DNA of 64,000 bases, taken from NCBI RefSeq assembly GCF_000223375.1, contig NC_017384.1, positions 810,097 through 874,096 on the forward strand, in the 5' to 3' direction. A model generated the notes under the pieces. It was given only the letters and a program-made list of their open reading frames with translations, searched no databases and was not told the origin of the DNA. The stretch is from Ketogulonicigenium vulgare WSH-001 (lineage in GTDB: Bacteria; Pseudomonadota; Alphaproteobacteria; Rhodobacterales; Rhodobacteraceae). Positions within the stretch are counted from its first letter, which is position 1. The number at the start of each line of letters is the position of its first letter. Of the stretch, positions 45,953-56,312 are shown one piece after another. A program made the translations under genes and the position numbers.

Positions 45953-45976
45953 CATCGCAGATAAAGATCTGCGATG
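45953..45976. other. perfect 10-bp hairpin in RND operon leader
   Basis: CATCGCAGAT-AAAG-ATCTGCGATG, about 55 bases upstream of the adaptor start codon. No T-run on either strand. It may act as an mRNA leader element or operator. Confidence 0.45.
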
Positions 45977-46170
45977 CGAATGCGCCAATCGTCACAGGCT
46001 CTATTTTATGGCCTGCCCAACTTTAGGGGCGCGTCGACGACCAAAATATGGTCGGTGATTTTCAATATTGCGGCAAGACACCCCTGAGTATGGATGATGC
46101 CCATCTAACAACGGTTTTTTGCTGCTCTTCGTCATTAATGTGTCTGAATGTTTCTGGATCATCTTTTTTG

Positions 46171-46211
46171 TGTCAAAACATGTCTGAAATTCGGGCAGAC
46201 ATCGTTTGACA
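46171..46211. promoter_or_regulatory. 41-bp interrupted palindrome, candidate response-regulator site
   Basis: TGTCAAA-N2-ATGTCTG-N9-CAGACAT-N2-TTTGACA: two nested 7-bp arms on each side, symmetrical over 41 bases. It lies 69 bases upstream of the response regulator gene and about 270 bases from the efflux operon. Two dimers of a regulator could bind it. Confidence 0.6.
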
Positions 46212-46280
46212 TGAAAAACCACGCCCCTATGTGTCGCGTAGGATATAAGCAGGCCAGCGCAGGTAAAGGGCAGTTTTGCG

Positions 46281-47012
46281 GTGAACCATATTCTAATCGT
46301 TGATGATGATCCCGAGATCCGCAGCCTTCTCAGCCGGTACCTGAGCGGGCAGGGGTTTCGCGTCACAATGGCCGCAAGCCGCCGTGAATGTATGCAACGT
46401 CTGTCGCATGAAACCCCTGATCTGGTGGTGCTGGATGTGCTGTTGCCGGACGGCTCCGGCCTCGAGATGTGCCGCGAGCTGTCCTCTGCGAACCCGCATG
46501 TGCCGGTTGTGCTGCTGACCGCGCTGAAAGAGGATGTCGACCGCATCATCGGGCTGGAACTGGGCGCGGATGATTATCTGGGCAAGCCGTTCAACCCGCG
46601 CGAGCTGGTCGCCCGGATCAAAGCGGTGTTGCGCCGCGTCGCCTCGCAACCCGAGGAGGTGGCGGCGCCTGCGACCTATCTGTTCGCGGGCCTCTCCGCC
46701 GATACTGCGCTGCATCAGGTGCTGGCCGCCGATGGCACCGCGCTCGAGTTGACCGGGGCCGAGTTTGAATTGCTCTGCGTTTTCCTCGAGCGTCCGGGAC
46801 GTGTGCTGTCGCGCCTGCGGCTGCTGGATCTGACGCGCAACCGCGAGCATGAACCGCTTGACCGTTCCGTCGATGTGCTGATGAGCCGCCTGCGCCGCAA
46901 GCTTGCGGAAAAGACGTCAGAGCCGTTGTTCAAAACGGTACGCAATGCGGGCTATCAATTGGTGGTGCCGGTGGTCGAAACCGCCCGCGCCGAATACGGA
47001 GCCTCGCATTGA
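46281..47012 (+). CDS. OmpR/PhoB-family response regulator
   Basis: GTG at 46281 starts a 243-aa regulator. The receiver spans ~1-115 with phospho-Asp52 (DLVVLDVLLPDGSG) and Lys in DDYLGKPFNPRELVARI. A winged-helix output domain follows (~140-235: ELTGAEFELLCVFLERPGRV, SVDVLMSRLRRKL, VRNAGYQLV). Its stop codon overlaps the kinase start. It is divergent from the RND operon and is the obvious candidate for controlling it, probably at the palindrome 46171-46211. Confidence 0.94.
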   Translation: MNHILIVDDDPEIRSLLSRYLSGQGFRVTMAASRRECMQRLSHETPDLVVLDVLLPDGSGLEMCRELSSANPHVPVVLLTALKEDVDRIIGLELGADDYLGKPFNPRELVARIKAVLRRVASQPEEVAAPATYLFAGLSADTALHQVLAADGTALELTGAEFELLCVFLERPGRVLSRLRLLDLTRNREHEPLDRSVDVLMSRLRRKLAEKTSEPLFKTVRNAGYQLVVPVVETARAEYGASH

Positions 47013-48286
47013 TCTCGCTGCGCTTGCGTCTGTCACTGGTGCTGATCGGCTCTATTTTGGCGGTGGTGTTTTTGGCCACCGTCGCCGTGCTGCATGTGAT
47101 CGAGCCGCGCTATGTCGATGCCGCCGTTGTGCCGATTGTGAACCAGTTGGAGGGGCTGGCGCGGCTGGCCGAGGCGGACCCCGATATGGCGCGCCTTGCC
47201 GGGGTCGAGATCGCGACCGCGCCTTTTCGCCTGCACGAGGATGCCGAGGCGATCAAATTCCTGCGCCCCGTCGCCGAGCAGATCCTGCCCCTGCGCGAGA
47301 TTGTCATTTCGCGCGGGTCGGATGCGGCCTATCTGATTGCCTCGATGAGCCTGTCGGATGGGCATTGGATGATCGCGCAAGTCCCCGATTTCAGCGCGCC
47401 CGAAGATCGTTTCGTATTGTTGGGGATGTGGATCGGGCTGATCACTTTGGGTACGGCGGGCATGGCGCTTTATGTTGCGTCGGGGATATCGCGGCCTTTG
47501 GCGGTGGTTGAACGCGCCATGCAGCGGATCGGCCCCGATGGCGTCATCCCGCATGTGCCCGAGTCTGGCCCCCCCGAAATCCGTCACATGGCGCGCACGC
47601 TGAACCAGCTATCGCAGCGGCTGCGCAAGTCGATGGAAAGCCGGATGCGGCTGGTCGCGGCCGCGGGCCATGATCTGCGCACGCCGCTGACGCGGATGCG
47701 CCTGCGTGCCGAATTCATCGCCGATCCCGAGGAACAGGCCAAATGGCTGTCCGACCTCGAGGAAATGGATGTGATTGCCGATAGTGCCATTCGTCTGGTG
47801 CGCGAAGAGGTCGGCCCCCATGCGCGCGAAACGATCGACCTGCGCGGCCCGCTGGGCGATGTGATGGCGGAACTCGAGGAGGGCGCCGTGCTGACCGCGA
47901 TCCCCTCGCGCCCCGTGATCGTGCAGGCCGAGCTGATCGGTCTGAAGCGCGCCTTGCGCAACCTGATCAGCAATGCCGTTCTGCACGGCGGCGGCGCCAG
48001 CGTCTATTTGCAGATCGACTGCCAATCCGCGCGCATCGTCATTCGTGACAATGGCCCCGGCATTCCCGATGAGCTGCTCGAGCGCGTGTTCGAGCCGTTC
48101 TTTCGCGTCGATATGGCCCGCCGCAAATCGGTACCCGGCGCGGGCCTGGGTCTTGCGATTGCCAAAGAAATTATCGAGCGGTTCGACGGCACGATCTCGA
48201 TCCGCAACCTCAAGCCCGCCGGGCTGGAACAGACGATCATCCTGCCGCGCACGGCAGGGCGCCTGCGCAAGGCGGCCCGGCGCTAG
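47009..48286 (+). CDS. transmembrane sensor histidine kinase
   Basis: The 425-aa kinase starts at TTG 47009, overlapping the regulator stop by four bases. Helices are at ~8-30 and ~135-158, flanking a ~105-residue periplasmic sensor domain. A HAMP linker, HisKA with phospho-His221 (AAAGHDLRTPLTRMRLRAEF) and an ATPase domain (DNGPGIPDELLERVFEPFFR; GAGLGLAIAKEIIERF) follow. It forms a pair with the upstream regulator; in related systems such pairs respond to membrane-damaging compounds or metals. The signal is unknown. It converges on the GT61 gene with a four-base overlap. Confidence 0.94.
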   Translation: MISLRLRLSLVLIGSILAVVFLATVAVLHVIEPRYVDAAVVPIVNQLEGLARLAEADPDMARLAGVEIATAPFRLHEDAEAIKFLRPVAEQILPLREIVISRGSDAAYLIASMSLSDGHWMIAQVPDFSAPEDRFVLLGMWIGLITLGTAGMALYVASGISRPLAVVERAMQRIGPDGVIPHVPESGPPEIRHMARTLNQLSQRLRKSMESRMRLVAAAGHDLRTPLTRMRLRAEFIADPEEQAKWLSDLEEMDVIADSAIRLVREEVGPHARETIDLRGPLGDVMAELEEGAVLTAIPSRPVIVQAELIGLKRALRNLISNAVLHGGGASVYLQIDCQSARIVIRDNGPGIPDELLERVFEPFFRVDMARRKSVPGAGLGLAIAKEIIERFDGTISIRNLKPAGLEQTIILPRTAGRLRKAARR

Positions 48287-50058
48287 TCAGTCGCGCGACG
48301 TGCTTCTGAGACGGCGTCCAAACCCGCGCCTTCGTCATCCTCACCGCCGCTCAGCGTCACATTCGCTGGGATTGGCCATTTGTGCTTGTCGAAAAAGGCG
48401 ATAAACTCCGCCTCGTCGATGCGATGCAATTGCCGTGCAGCAAATTCAAATGTCACCTGATCGGAAAACTCTATCGCGACAGGCAGTAGGCGTTTGATCA
48501 ACATGATCCTGCGCGGTGCCAGCATCAGCGCATGGATCAGCTTGCGCAAAACCGCCGAGCGATCTTGCCTTTGCGCGGCCAAATTGGCCCGCCAGACATG
48601 GTAATCCGCTATATGGGATATGATGTCTTGGTGCTGATCCAACAGTTGTTCAAGCTGTTCAAAGTCACCAGCGGCATTTGCCGCCTCGCATAAGGCTTTC
48701 GCGTCTTGTGCCGCTTGTGGGTCCAATGTCGCCAAAATATAGCCCGCCGCCGCTGCCGCGGAGAAAGGCGTTAGGCGCACGCCACGATGCTTGTCGGGAA
48801 CGATCCGCGGCACGATACTGGGATCATCATGGTCGTGATCAAGATAGATATGCGCATAGGTGACCGAGGCCGCATTGGCGATTGGATTGAAATCGCCAAA
48901 TCGTCCAACCAAAGTCTGTGTATTCGACAGCTCGAACACTTTAGCGCCAATTGGCGCATAAAGCATATTCGTCATGCCTGCACCGTGGATCGACACCATC
49001 GCCTCGCAATTTGCAACGAGCGCGGCCTGTTCAGGCACGATCGAATCCTCGAATGCGATCGTGCGAAAGCCATGGCGCTTCAAAATATCTGTCAGCAGAT
49101 GCTCTTGCACGACAGGACGACTGCGCGTTGACCGGCGCTCGACATATAGACGCAATTTTTGCGGTGCACTGCGATCAATGTAGCGCATGGCTCGCTCTCG
49201 CAGCGAGACCAGTGGCGATTCGACCGACATACGCCCCATGTCGCGCGCATTGCCTAATCCCGGCTTGCGCTCGACCTTGACGCCAAACCTGGTGATATTG
49301 GGAAAGCAGTTTTTGTTGCTTTGTAAAAAATAACTGATCGTATCATAGGCGATAAGCGCGGCAGGGGCGCTATACCCTTCACCGTCGCGGTTGCTGCCGG
49401 TCACTTCGATTCTATCCGCCAACTCTGGGAACCAAGCCTGGATAGATTGCTGCACAAAGTCGCCAACCTTATGATCCTTTGTGTTCTTTGAATAAAAGAT
49501 AATGCGTCCGCGTAGACCGTAGCGCCCGTAAAGGGTTAAAAGCGATAAGGCTTCTTTGGTGAAGTGATAAAAATTGTGGAAGTTGCGCGTGTCGATCACA
49601 AAATCCAGATCGCGCGGGTCTGCACCTTTCCACACTTCCAGCGGCTGCGCCTCTCTCGCGCCCGCCGCCAAGTAGCGTGTCAACGCGGCGTCTTTGGCGC
49701 CGTCATTGTCCTGCTCTTTTGCGCTTATTGCCTTGCCGCGAATGCGTAAAGCGCCTGCTGAGTTCAGCAGATACTTCCCGCCGATCGCCATATAGGATTG
49801 GCTAACTGTCACATCCTGAGCATAGGCAATAACTGTGGGAAACAGCAGGCTGTTGCCATTGCTGGGATGGGTGCGCATCAACATATCAGTCGTTAGTCTG
49901 ACGCGGTGATCACTGGCCAGCGAAATCCAAGTAATATTCGCGCGTTCAAATGGCACCGGCTCCATGCTTTCGGGCCGCAGCAGCCATAGGCCTTCATCCA
50001 CGCCGGGCCGAAAAAAATCTTGCGGTGTGGCAGCGCTGATGGGCGGCGGGAAGGTCAT
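48283..50058 (-). CDS. GT61-family glycosyltransferase (DUF563)
   Basis: The 591-aa product has a central GT61 catalytic region (~150-430). The recognisable parts are NFHNFYHFTKEALSLL and KLRLYVERRSTRSRPV, then the signature SIHGAGMTNMLYAPIGAKVFEL. The family adds pentoses or other sugars to glycans; in bacteria it is linked to capsule or lipopolysaccharide. The C-terminal ~130 residues (from ~455) look like helical repeats (CEAANAAGDFEQLEQLLDQH; DYHVWRANLAAQRQDRSAVL), resembling tetratricopeptide-type repeats. ATG 50058 is preferred to TTG 50070, though neither has a strong ribosome binding site. Base use is more AT-rich than its neighbours, suggesting acquisition. Confidence 0.85.
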   Translation of the reverse strand: MTFPPPISAATPQDFFRPGVDEGLWLLRPESMEPVPFERANITWISLASDHRVRLTTDMLMRTHPSNGNSLLFPTVIAYAQDVTVSQSYMAIGGKYLLNSAGALRIRGKAISAKEQDNDGAKDAALTRYLAAGAREAQPLEVWKGADPRDLDFVIDTRNFHNFYHFTKEALSLLTLYGRYGLRGRIIFYSKNTKDHKVGDFVQQSIQAWFPELADRIEVTGSNRDGEGYSAPAALIAYDTISYFLQSNKNCFPNITRFGVKVERKPGLGNARDMGRMSVESPLVSLRERAMRYIDRSAPQKLRLYVERRSTRSRPVVQEHLLTDILKRHGFRTIAFEDSIVPEQAALVANCEAMVSIHGAGMTNMLYAPIGAKVFELSNTQTLVGRFGDFNPIANAASVTYAHIYLDHDHDDPSIVPRIVPDKHRGVRLTPFSAAAAAGYILATLDPQAAQDAKALCEAANAAGDFEQLEQLLDQHQDIISHIADYHVWRANLAAQRQDRSAVLRKLIHALMLAPRRIMLIKRLLPVAIEFSDQVTFEFAARQLHRIDEAEFIAFFDKHKWPIPANVTLSGGEDDEGAGLDAVSEARRATD

Positions 50059-50263
50059 GCAATCATCCAATATGTGCTGCTGTTAATTTGTCGAAGCCGG
50101 GGCGGGCTGTCCACCTTGAAAATGGCCGATGCGCCTATGATCATCGATCCAATTGCAAAGATCGCGGCTTTATGGTTCCTCACAAGGCAGGGGCCCCGGG
50201 CCCGCTTTCGCCAGCATCGCATTTCCGCGCGCCAGCCTTTCGTTCCCTTTACGGAGGCTGCTG

Positions 50264-51313
50264 ATGATGCAGACGATTACCGCCCGAATTCATGACGCGC
50301 AACCCGCGCAGATCGTGGACAGCTTTACTGAATTTGCACGGCTTTTAGACATCGAGCCTCGTCAGACGGCGGGTGCACTTAGCCTGCAATTGTCGGCGGG
50401 GCGCATTGGCGTGGTGCCTGAGGGCAGCGGTCTTGATGTGACGCTCGAGGCGCAGACCGGGCGCCAGCTATATCTGCTGCAACAACTGGTGCTGAACCGG
50501 CTGGACCGGCTGGACCCGGTGCCGCGTCTGGATTGGGCCCATGTCGATGAGGGCGCGCTGCCGCCGAACCTGACGCTGGCCACGCTCGTTCATATCCGCC
50601 AGATCAGCCCCAATTTCCGCCGTGTCCGGCTGACGTTTGACGATGTCGCGCGCTATGCGGTGGACGGCTTGCATTTCCGCTTTGTCATCTCGGCCCTGCC
50701 GCCCGATGAGGCGCAAGGCGGCTCGGTGCTGCGCTGGCCGGTGATTGATGCCTCGGGGCGGACCAATTGGCCTGATGGTGATCTGGCTCTTCACCGACCT
50801 GTGTATACGGTGCGCGAGATTGACGCAGATGCAGGCTGGATGGACTTTGATATCTATATCCATGCGGGTGGGCGCGTCAGCGCATGGGCTGAGCGAGCCA
50901 CGCCGGGTGATGTGATCGGTCTGATGGGGCCGACGACGATGAAGCGCGATTTCCCCGGCTGGGTCGCGTTTTTCGGCGATGAAACATCGCTTCCGGCGAT
51001 TGCGCTGTATTTGGCGCGTCTGCCCCAATCCACCACCGGTGTTGCCGTGATCGCATTGGCCGATCAGGCTGACCGTCAGGTGATACGGCATCCCCCCGGC
51101 ATCACCTTGCGATGGATCGAGCGCACCCCCGGCGCAGTTGCGGATGCGATCCGCGCCACACCGCTGCCCGAAACAGACCGTTTCGTCTATGTCGGCGCCG
51201 AGAGTGCCGAGGCCGAGGCCACCCGCATCTGGCTGCGCGAGACAAAGGGTCTGACGCGCGGCGAGTCCAATGTCACCGCATTCTGGAGCGCGGGACAGGG
51301 CACTGATGCATAA
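50264..51313 (+). CDS. siderophore-interacting flavoprotein with N-terminal DUF2218 domain
   Basis: Two ATG codons (50264, 50267) follow ACGGAGG, which sets the start. Residues ~1-90 match DUF2218, a small domain often fused to such reductases. Residues ~100-230 form the FAD-binding barrel with PVYTVREID, and ~230-349 the NAD(P)H-type domain (GWVAFFGDETSLPAIALYL and a C-terminal FWSAGQG). These proteins reduce ferric iron in siderophores or heme-type complexes inside the cell. It opens the iron cluster and is followed by a hairpin and the TonB receptor. The first Arg of the usual RxYT flavin motif appears as Pro. Confidence 0.88.
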   Translation: MMQTITARIHDAQPAQIVDSFTEFARLLDIEPRQTAGALSLQLSAGRIGVVPEGSGLDVTLEAQTGRQLYLLQQLVLNRLDRLDPVPRLDWAHVDEGALPPNLTLATLVHIRQISPNFRRVRLTFDDVARYAVDGLHFRFVISALPPDEAQGGSVLRWPVIDASGRTNWPDGDLALHRPVYTVREIDADAGWMDFDIYIHAGGRVSAWAERATPGDVIGLMGPTTMKRDFPGWVAFFGDETSLPAIALYLARLPQSTTGVAVIALADQADRQVIRHPPGITLRWIERTPGAVADAIRATPLPETDRFVYVGAESAEAEATRIWLRETKGLTRGESNVTAFWSAGQGTDA

Positions 51314-51370
51314 TAAACGCACATGCCGCGAATAAATGAGGCATATCTTGATTTAAATTATCGGAAATAT

Positions 51371-51399
51371 AAACCGGCACCCATGTTTGGTGCCGGTTT
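51371..51399. terminator. 11-bp perfect hairpin between SIP gene and TonB receptor gene
   Basis: AAACCGGCACC-CATGTTT-GGTGCCGGTTT. No T-run follows on the plus strand beyond the stem, so it may be a terminator or a leader element of the receptor gene. An AT-rich stretch just upstream (51345-51370) may hold its promoter. Confidence 0.5.
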
Positions 51400-51461
51400 C
51401 ACGGCGCAAACTCCGCGCCAGCGCATGACGCCAGCTTTTCTCACATTTTTGGAGATTTTCC

Positions 51462-53702
51462 ATGCGCTTGCCATTCACGGCGCGTGTCGTGCTGCTAGCC
51501 AGCACGGCCTGTGCTGGGCTGTCCATGCCCGCCATCGCCCAGACGACCACCGAAACCACCGCTTACAGCAATTATATCGGCCGCATTACGGTGCTGGCTG
51601 ACCGCATCGGCCGGGCCCTAACCGATGTCGAGGGGAACATCTCGGTCGTCACAAATGACGAGATCGAGCAGCGCAACGTTCAGTCGTTGGAAGATCTGGT
51701 CCGCAATATACCCGGGATCACGGCCTCGCGCCAGGTTCTGAGCGGCGATCCCTTTGGCGGTAGCCAGATTGGCCTGCGCATTCGCGGGGTCGAGGGCAAC
51801 CGCATCCAGATGCAGGTCGATGGCGGCCGCATCCCCGAGCGGATCACCGATGGCTCGCGCGATTATCTGGATTTCAACTTTACCACGCAGGCGGATGTCG
51901 TGCGGGGGCCGGCATCGGTGCTGTGGGGCGCGGATGCGCTTGGCGGTGTGCTGGCACTGCGCACCATCGGGCCGGATGATCTGATCGCCGCAGGCGAGAC
52001 GCACGGCGGGCAGGTCACGGTGGGATACAGCGAAGTCACCCGCTCGACCAATGTGGCGGCGGCTTTTGCGCAGCGGTTCAGCCATAATGTCTCGGCGATG
52101 ATCGCACGCTCGCGCACGGTCGATCACGAGATGCGCCTATCGAATGCCGACCCCAATGGCGGCCCATGGGCCTGCGGGCGCGCGGTCGCCTATGGCAACA
52201 CGAGCTGCGGCGCATTCAATCCGCTGGATCGCACGACTGATCGCATGTTGGTAAAGCTGGACTGGGATATCACCGCCGACCAGCGCCTCAGCTTTAGCTA
52301 TGACCGCCTTGATCGTCTGGCACAGATCGAGAACCGCGCGACTTTGGGCCCAAGCGGCACCAGCTATAACATCGCGAACCCGCGCACGCGTGACATCAAC
52401 CGCACCCGCTATGCGATTGATCACGAGGCAAATATCGGCGGCTTCATTGACACGCTCAATAGCACCTTGTCCTTCAGCCCCTCGGGCTATGACCAGGTGG
52501 CCGAGGCTGTCGCCCGCGCCGCCAATGGCGATATCACCCGCACCTTTGACTATGTCGATTATTCCGAAGATTTCCTTGAACTGGATATTCAGGCGACGTC
52601 GCGTTTTAATCTGGGCGCGACCAGCCATGTGCTGACCTATGGCTTTGACGGCGATTACACCGAGACCAGCTATGACCGCCGCCGCACGGTGGTGAATGTG
52701 ACCCAAGGCACCAGCGTCGACAGCGTCCCGAACGGCTTTAACTTTACCGATGGCACCACGACCCGCGCGGACATCTATGTGCAGGACCAGATCACGCTGT
52801 TTGGCGGCAAGCTGGAAGTCACGCCCGGCCTGCGCTTTGCGACCTATCGCATGTCGCCCTCGCTGAATTCCTCGGTGCTGCCCCATGCCGATAACCCGAC
52901 GACAGATCGCCGCGCCGATGAACTGCTCACCTCGCTGGGCGCGACATGGCGGTTTAACGATACCTATTCGGTCTGGGCGCATTACGGCGAAGGCTTTAAA
53001 ATGCCGACGTTCCAACAGCTTTATACCTCATCGGCCTCGGGCACTTATGACCTTGTGCCGGCGCCTTGGCTGGTGCCCGAAGAGGTGCAAAGCATCGAGG
53101 TTGGTGTCCGCGGCGAATATGGCAACAGCTATTGGTCGGTGAACGCGTTCAAGGCGGAATACGAGAATTTCATTGAAAGCTTCTGGTTCATCCCAAACAC
53201 CAATGACATTTCCTATCGCAATATCGCCGCGGTCAAAACCTGGGGCATCGAGGCTGAAGGCGCATGGGAAGTCAGCGATGCGCTGACCTTGACCGGATCG
53301 CTGGCGTGGATGGATGGCGAGCAGCGGGCGACGCCGACCTCGGCCACCACCGGCCATCTGGTGCCGCCGCTGTCGGCTGTGATTGGCGCAAGTTATACAT
53401 TCGCAGATTATGGCCTGACGCTGCGCGCCGATGCGACCTTTGCCAGCAAGACGACCCCTGCGGTCGAGACGAATTTCACCCCGCCGTCGTATCAATTGCT
53501 CGACCTTGGCGCGTCGTGGGAATTTGCGCCCAATGTCGTTCTGAACATGCAGGTGAACAACGTCTTTGACGAGAAATACTATGTCATGAGCGCGGCAAGC
53601 GCCGCTTTGGTGCCCACCACGGCGGTCGCCAACGGCTCGCCGATCGAGCTGAACACCGGCGCGGGCCGCAACCTCGCCCTCAGCATCAGCTATACATTCT
53701 GA
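51462..53702 (+). CDS. TonB-dependent receptor, hemoglobin/heme-siderophore type
   Basis: The 746-aa outer-membrane protein has a signal peptide ([19 protein letters not shown]), a plug domain (~50-170; [51 protein letters not shown]) and a 22-strand barrel ending in the usual terminal Phe (LALSISYTF). Plug and barrel resemble the TonB-dependent hemoglobin/transferrin/lactoferrin family. The FRAP motif of HmuR-type heme receptors appears only as [10 protein letters not shown] and the NPNL motif is absent, so heme is not certain as ligand. TTGGAGA precedes the ATG. The next gene starts one base after the stop. Confidence 0.93.
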   Translation: MRLPFTARVVLLASTACAGLSMPAIAQTTTETTAYSNYIGRITVLADRIGRALTDVEGNISVVTNDEIEQRNVQSLEDLVRNIPGITASRQVLSGDPFGGSQIGLRIRGVEGNRIQMQVDGGRIPERITDGSRDYLDFNFTTQADVVRGPASVLWGADALGGVLALRTIGPDDLIAAGETHGGQVTVGYSEVTRSTNVAAAFAQRFSHNVSAMIARSRTVDHEMRLSNADPNGGPWACGRAVAYGNTSCGAFNPLDRTTDRMLVKLDWDITADQRLSFSYDRLDRLAQIENRATLGPSGTSYNIANPRTRDINRTRYAIDHEANIGGFIDTLNSTLSFSPSGYDQVAEAVARAANGDITRTFDYVDYSEDFLELDIQATSRFNLGATSHVLTYGFDGDYTETSYDRRRTVVNVTQGTSVDSVPNGFNFTDGTTTRADIYVQDQITLFGGKLEVTPGLRFATYRMSPSLNSSVLPHADNPTTDRRADELLTSLGATWRFNDTYSVWAHYGEGFKMPTFQQLYTSSASGTYDLVPAPWLVPEEVQSIEVGVRGEYGNSYWSVNAFKAEYENFIESFWFIPNTNDISYRNIAAVKTWGIEAEGAWEVSDALTLTGSLAWMDGEQRATPTSATTGHLVPPLSAVIGASYTFADYGLTLRADATFASKTTPAVETNFTPPSYQLLDLGASWEFAPNVVLNMQVNNVFDEKYYVMSAASAALVPTTAVANGSPIELNTGAGRNLALSISYTF

Positions 53703-53703
53703 C

Positions 53704-55416
53704 ATGCTGATCATTTTGAAACGGATCTGGCGGCTGACGCTGCTGGCTTTCTCGGGTCGCGCCAAATGGCGCGGCCTTGGGCTTTATGGGGTGGTGCTGG
53801 CGCTGCAATTCGTCGGCGTCTGGTTCGGCGTGCAGCTGATCAACCAGAACCGCGCCTTTTATGATGCGCTGGAACAGATGAACGCGCCTGAGGCGCTGAA
53901 ACAGATAGGCGTGTTCTTTTTCATCATATCGATATCGGCGTCATCCTTCCTGATCGGCACATGGCTGCAGGAAAACCTGCAGATGATGCTGCGCACCCGC
54001 CTGACCGAACTGGCGCTGGAGCGCTGGATGGCGGGCCGTGCGTATTGGCACCTACGCGCAGGCTATTCGCCCAATCCGGTCGACAACCCTGATCAACGGA
54101 TTGCGGAAGACAGCAATAACTTCAACGAATTGCTGCTATACCTGACCCTGGGGTTCATTTCATCCATTGTTTCGCTCTTTACCTTTGTTGCGGTGCTATG
54201 GGGGCTGTCGGATTTTGCGCTGTCCTTTACGCTGTTCGGCTTCGATGTGGTGATCCCGCGCTATATGGTATGGACCGCCTTCATCTATGTCGCGCTTTCG
54301 ACATGGATCACGCATATGTTGGGCGGGCGGTTAAAGTCGCGCTATTTCATGCAAGAACGGCGCGAGGCCGATTTCCGTCACGCCCTGATGCAATTGCGCG
54401 AGAATGCTGAGATCGTCGCCCGTGCAGGTGGTGAGGAAGCTGAGCATCGCCGCATGGCGGATCGCTTCCGCGCGATCCAGAAAAACTGGCGGATGGTGAT
54501 CAACCAGCAGCTCATCCTTGGTCTGTTCACGCGTCCCTATAACCAGACGGTGTTGCGCATTCCGACCTTTCTGTCGACGCCTGCCTATTTCGCGGGCAAT
54601 GTGACTTTGGGCGGCATGATGGCGATGGCAAGCGCGTTTTCGCAAGTGACCACGACCCTCAGCTGGTTCATCTTCCAATATCGCCGCCTTGCTGAATTCG
54701 CGGCAGTTTCCGAACGCCTTGACGGGCTATTCGCCGCCACGCGCGACTTGGCACCGATGCCTGATGTGCCGCGCGCCATCACGCACCGCGTCGAGGGCAC
54801 GGATCTGATCCTGCGCGGCGTCCAACTGTTCACCCCCAAGGGCGAGGCTTTGCGCCCCGTGCCGTTCCTGCATCTGGGCGCGGGTGCGCGGGTCTGGATC
54901 TGTGGCCCGTCTGGGCAGGGCAAGTCCACGCTTTTGGCGGCGATATCAGGGCTTTGGCCTTACGGTGCGGGCGATATCACCCGGCCCAAAGGCAAGCTGT
55001 GCTTCTTGCCGCAAGGGCCGTTCACGGCCGCTGACAGCCTTGCGGGGATGCTGACCTATCCCGATGATCCGGCGGATACGGATGCCGCCGCCTTGGCTGC
55101 CGCGCTGACCGCCGTGGGTCTGTCCGACCGTATCTCGATGCTCGAGACAGGCGGCGCGCAATCCATCGCGGGCCTCTCGCAGGGCGAGCAGCAGCGCATT
55201 GCCATCGCCCGCGCGCTGCTGGCGCAGCCCGATGTGCTGATCATGGACGAGGCGACATCCGCCCTTGATCCCGTGGCCGAGCGTCAGATGCTGTCGATGA
55301 TCCGCCAGCACCTGCCGCAAGCGATGGTGATCTGTGTCGCCCACCGCGCGCCCACTGGGCTGGACATCACCCAGACCCTAGCCTTGGGCGAGGGTGGCCG
55401 CGAGCTGGCGGGGTAG
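53704..55416 (+). CDS. SbmA/YddA-type ABC transporter (fused exporter-fold permease and ATPase)
   Basis: The 570-aa product has an N-terminal SbmA/BacA-like six-helix domain (~1-330; e.g. [40 protein letters not shown]). The C-terminal ATPase shows Walker [18 protein letters not shown], signature [16 protein letters not shown] and Walker [13 protein letters not shown]. Relatives include E. coli YddA and mycobacterial Rv1819c, which imports cobalamin and other hydrophilic molecules despite the exporter fold. The one-base gap to the TonB receptor gene indicates co-translation, so it is likely to move the same ligand across the inner membrane. The last 39 bases overlap the convergent chaN-like gene. 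Confidence 0.9.
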   Translation: MLIILKRIWRLTLLAFSGRAKWRGLGLYGVVLALQFVGVWFGVQLINQNRAFYDALEQMNAPEALKQIGVFFFIISISASSFLIGTWLQENLQMMLRTRLTELALERWMAGRAYWHLRAGYSPNPVDNPDQRIAEDSNNFNELLLYLTLGFISSIVSLFTFVAVLWGLSDFALSFTLFGFDVVIPRYMVWTAFIYVALSTWITHMLGGRLKSRYFMQERREADFRHALMQLRENAEIVARAGGEEAEHRRMADRFRAIQKNWRMVINQQLILGLFTRPYNQTVLRIPTFLSTPAYFAGNVTLGGMMAMASAFSQVTTTLSWFIFQYRRLAEFAAVSERLDGLFAATRDLAPMPDVPRAITHRVEGTDLILRGVQLFTPKGEALRPVPFLHLGAGARVWICGPSGQGKSTLLAAISGLWPYGAGDITRPKGKLCFLPQGPFTAADSLAGMLTYPDDPADTDAAALAAALTAVGLSDRISMLETGGAQSIAGLSQGEQQRIAIARALLAQPDVLIMDEATSALDPVAERQMLSMIRQHLPQAMVICVAHRAPTGLDITQTLALGEGGRELAG

Positions 55417-56193
55417 CTGGCAGATCGCATCAGCCGCACCGGGGGCCGGCATGGTATCGCCCTCGGCCACAGGCAGCAGCACGCGGCTGCCGGGCAAGCC
55501 CAGATCCGCCAATTGGTGCGAGACGCCGCCGCCGTGCTGCAAATGGCCCATGCCAATCACGCCAATGACTTGCGCGCCGGGATGGGCGCGGGCGGCGCGC
55601 AGGATATGGGTGGCAAAGGCGCGATCCCAGACCTCTTGCGCGCGCAAAAAGCGGTCGAATGCGGGGTCGTCGGCGGATTTCGCCGCGCGCCCCTCGCGCG
55701 CGCCGCCGGTCAGCTCAAAGATGAAGGCGCGATAGGCCATGGGCGAGGGCGCGGCGGGCGTCAGCCCTTCGCGCTCCGCCTGCGGCACGCCGTCCCAGCC
55801 ATGCGCGCCCACCGCGCGCACCAGCGCGCGCGGCACATTCAGGCCCACCATCGGCAGGCGCAGATCGCGGCACAGGCGAAAGATCGGCATGTAAAGGTCG
55901 GACGGAAACCCCCAAGAGGTGCCCCATGCGGCGCGTTCCAGAAATTCCGCTTCGGATAGTGCACCACGCACCCATTCGGCCAGCACGGGATCAAGGCGGG
56001 CGGGGAACATCTCGAACCCGACCACGACGGGGCGATGCGCGGCAAGGCCCGCAATCACATGCATCTGCCACAGGTGATGATCGGCGCGGTCATGACGCTC
56101 GCCCAGCAGTACGGCGGGCGCGGGGGCCATCTGATGGATCAGCCCGGCATGGGTCAGGCGCGCGCCTGCGGCATTCGTCCAGATCGCTGTCAT
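55378..56193 (-). CDS. ChaN-family heme-binding protein (DUF399)
   Basis: The 271-aa product matches ChaN, an iron-regulated protein whose Campylobacter homologue binds a pair of hemes. Family blocks are [17 protein letters not shown] near residue 30, [16 protein letters not shown], and [19 protein letters not shown] near the C-terminus. Classical ChaN is a lipoprotein; here no signal peptide or lipobox is visible, so it may be cytoplasmic or lack its true N-terminus. It converges on and overlaps the ABC transporter gene by 39 bases, which is unusually long. Confidence 0.87.
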   Translation of the reverse strand: MTAIWTNAAGARLTHAGLIHQMAPAPAVLLGERHDRADHHLWQMHVIAGLAAHRPVVVGFEMFPARLDPVLAEWVRGALSEAEFLERAAWGTSWGFPSDLYMPIFRLCRDLRLPMVGLNVPRALVRAVGAHGWDGVPQAEREGLTPAAPSPMAYRAFIFELTGGAREGRAAKSADDPAFDRFLRAQEVWDRAFATHILRAARAHPGAQVIGVIGMGHLQHGGGVSHQLADLGLPGSRVLLPVAEGDTMPAPGAADAICQLPRQLAATLAQG

Positions 56194-56312
56194 TGCAGCG
56201 ATCCTTTTGTGTTAATTGTCAGTAAGATCATCGGCTCTTCCATGCGTAAGAAAACACGGCTGGCGTTTGGCTTGCCGTGTCTTGCCTATGCTATGGGCGG
56301 ATCTGATGCAAA

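Larger units (their letters stand above)
45898..46280. other. divergent control region of efflux operon and two-component system
   Basis: The 383-base gap holds no gene. It contains a perfect 10-bp hairpin at 45953-45976 in the leader of the efflux operon and the large interrupted palindrome at 46171-46211. TGTCTGAA direct repeats occur at 46141-46148 and 46181-46188, 40 bases apart. The middle is AT-rich and suits promoters for both directions. Confidence 0.6.

Noticed and set aside
51314..51461. Fur, RirA or Irr boxes upstream of the TonB receptor
   Set aside because: The stretch is AT-rich, but no convincing match to the Fur palindrome or an Irr ICE motif was found by eye.
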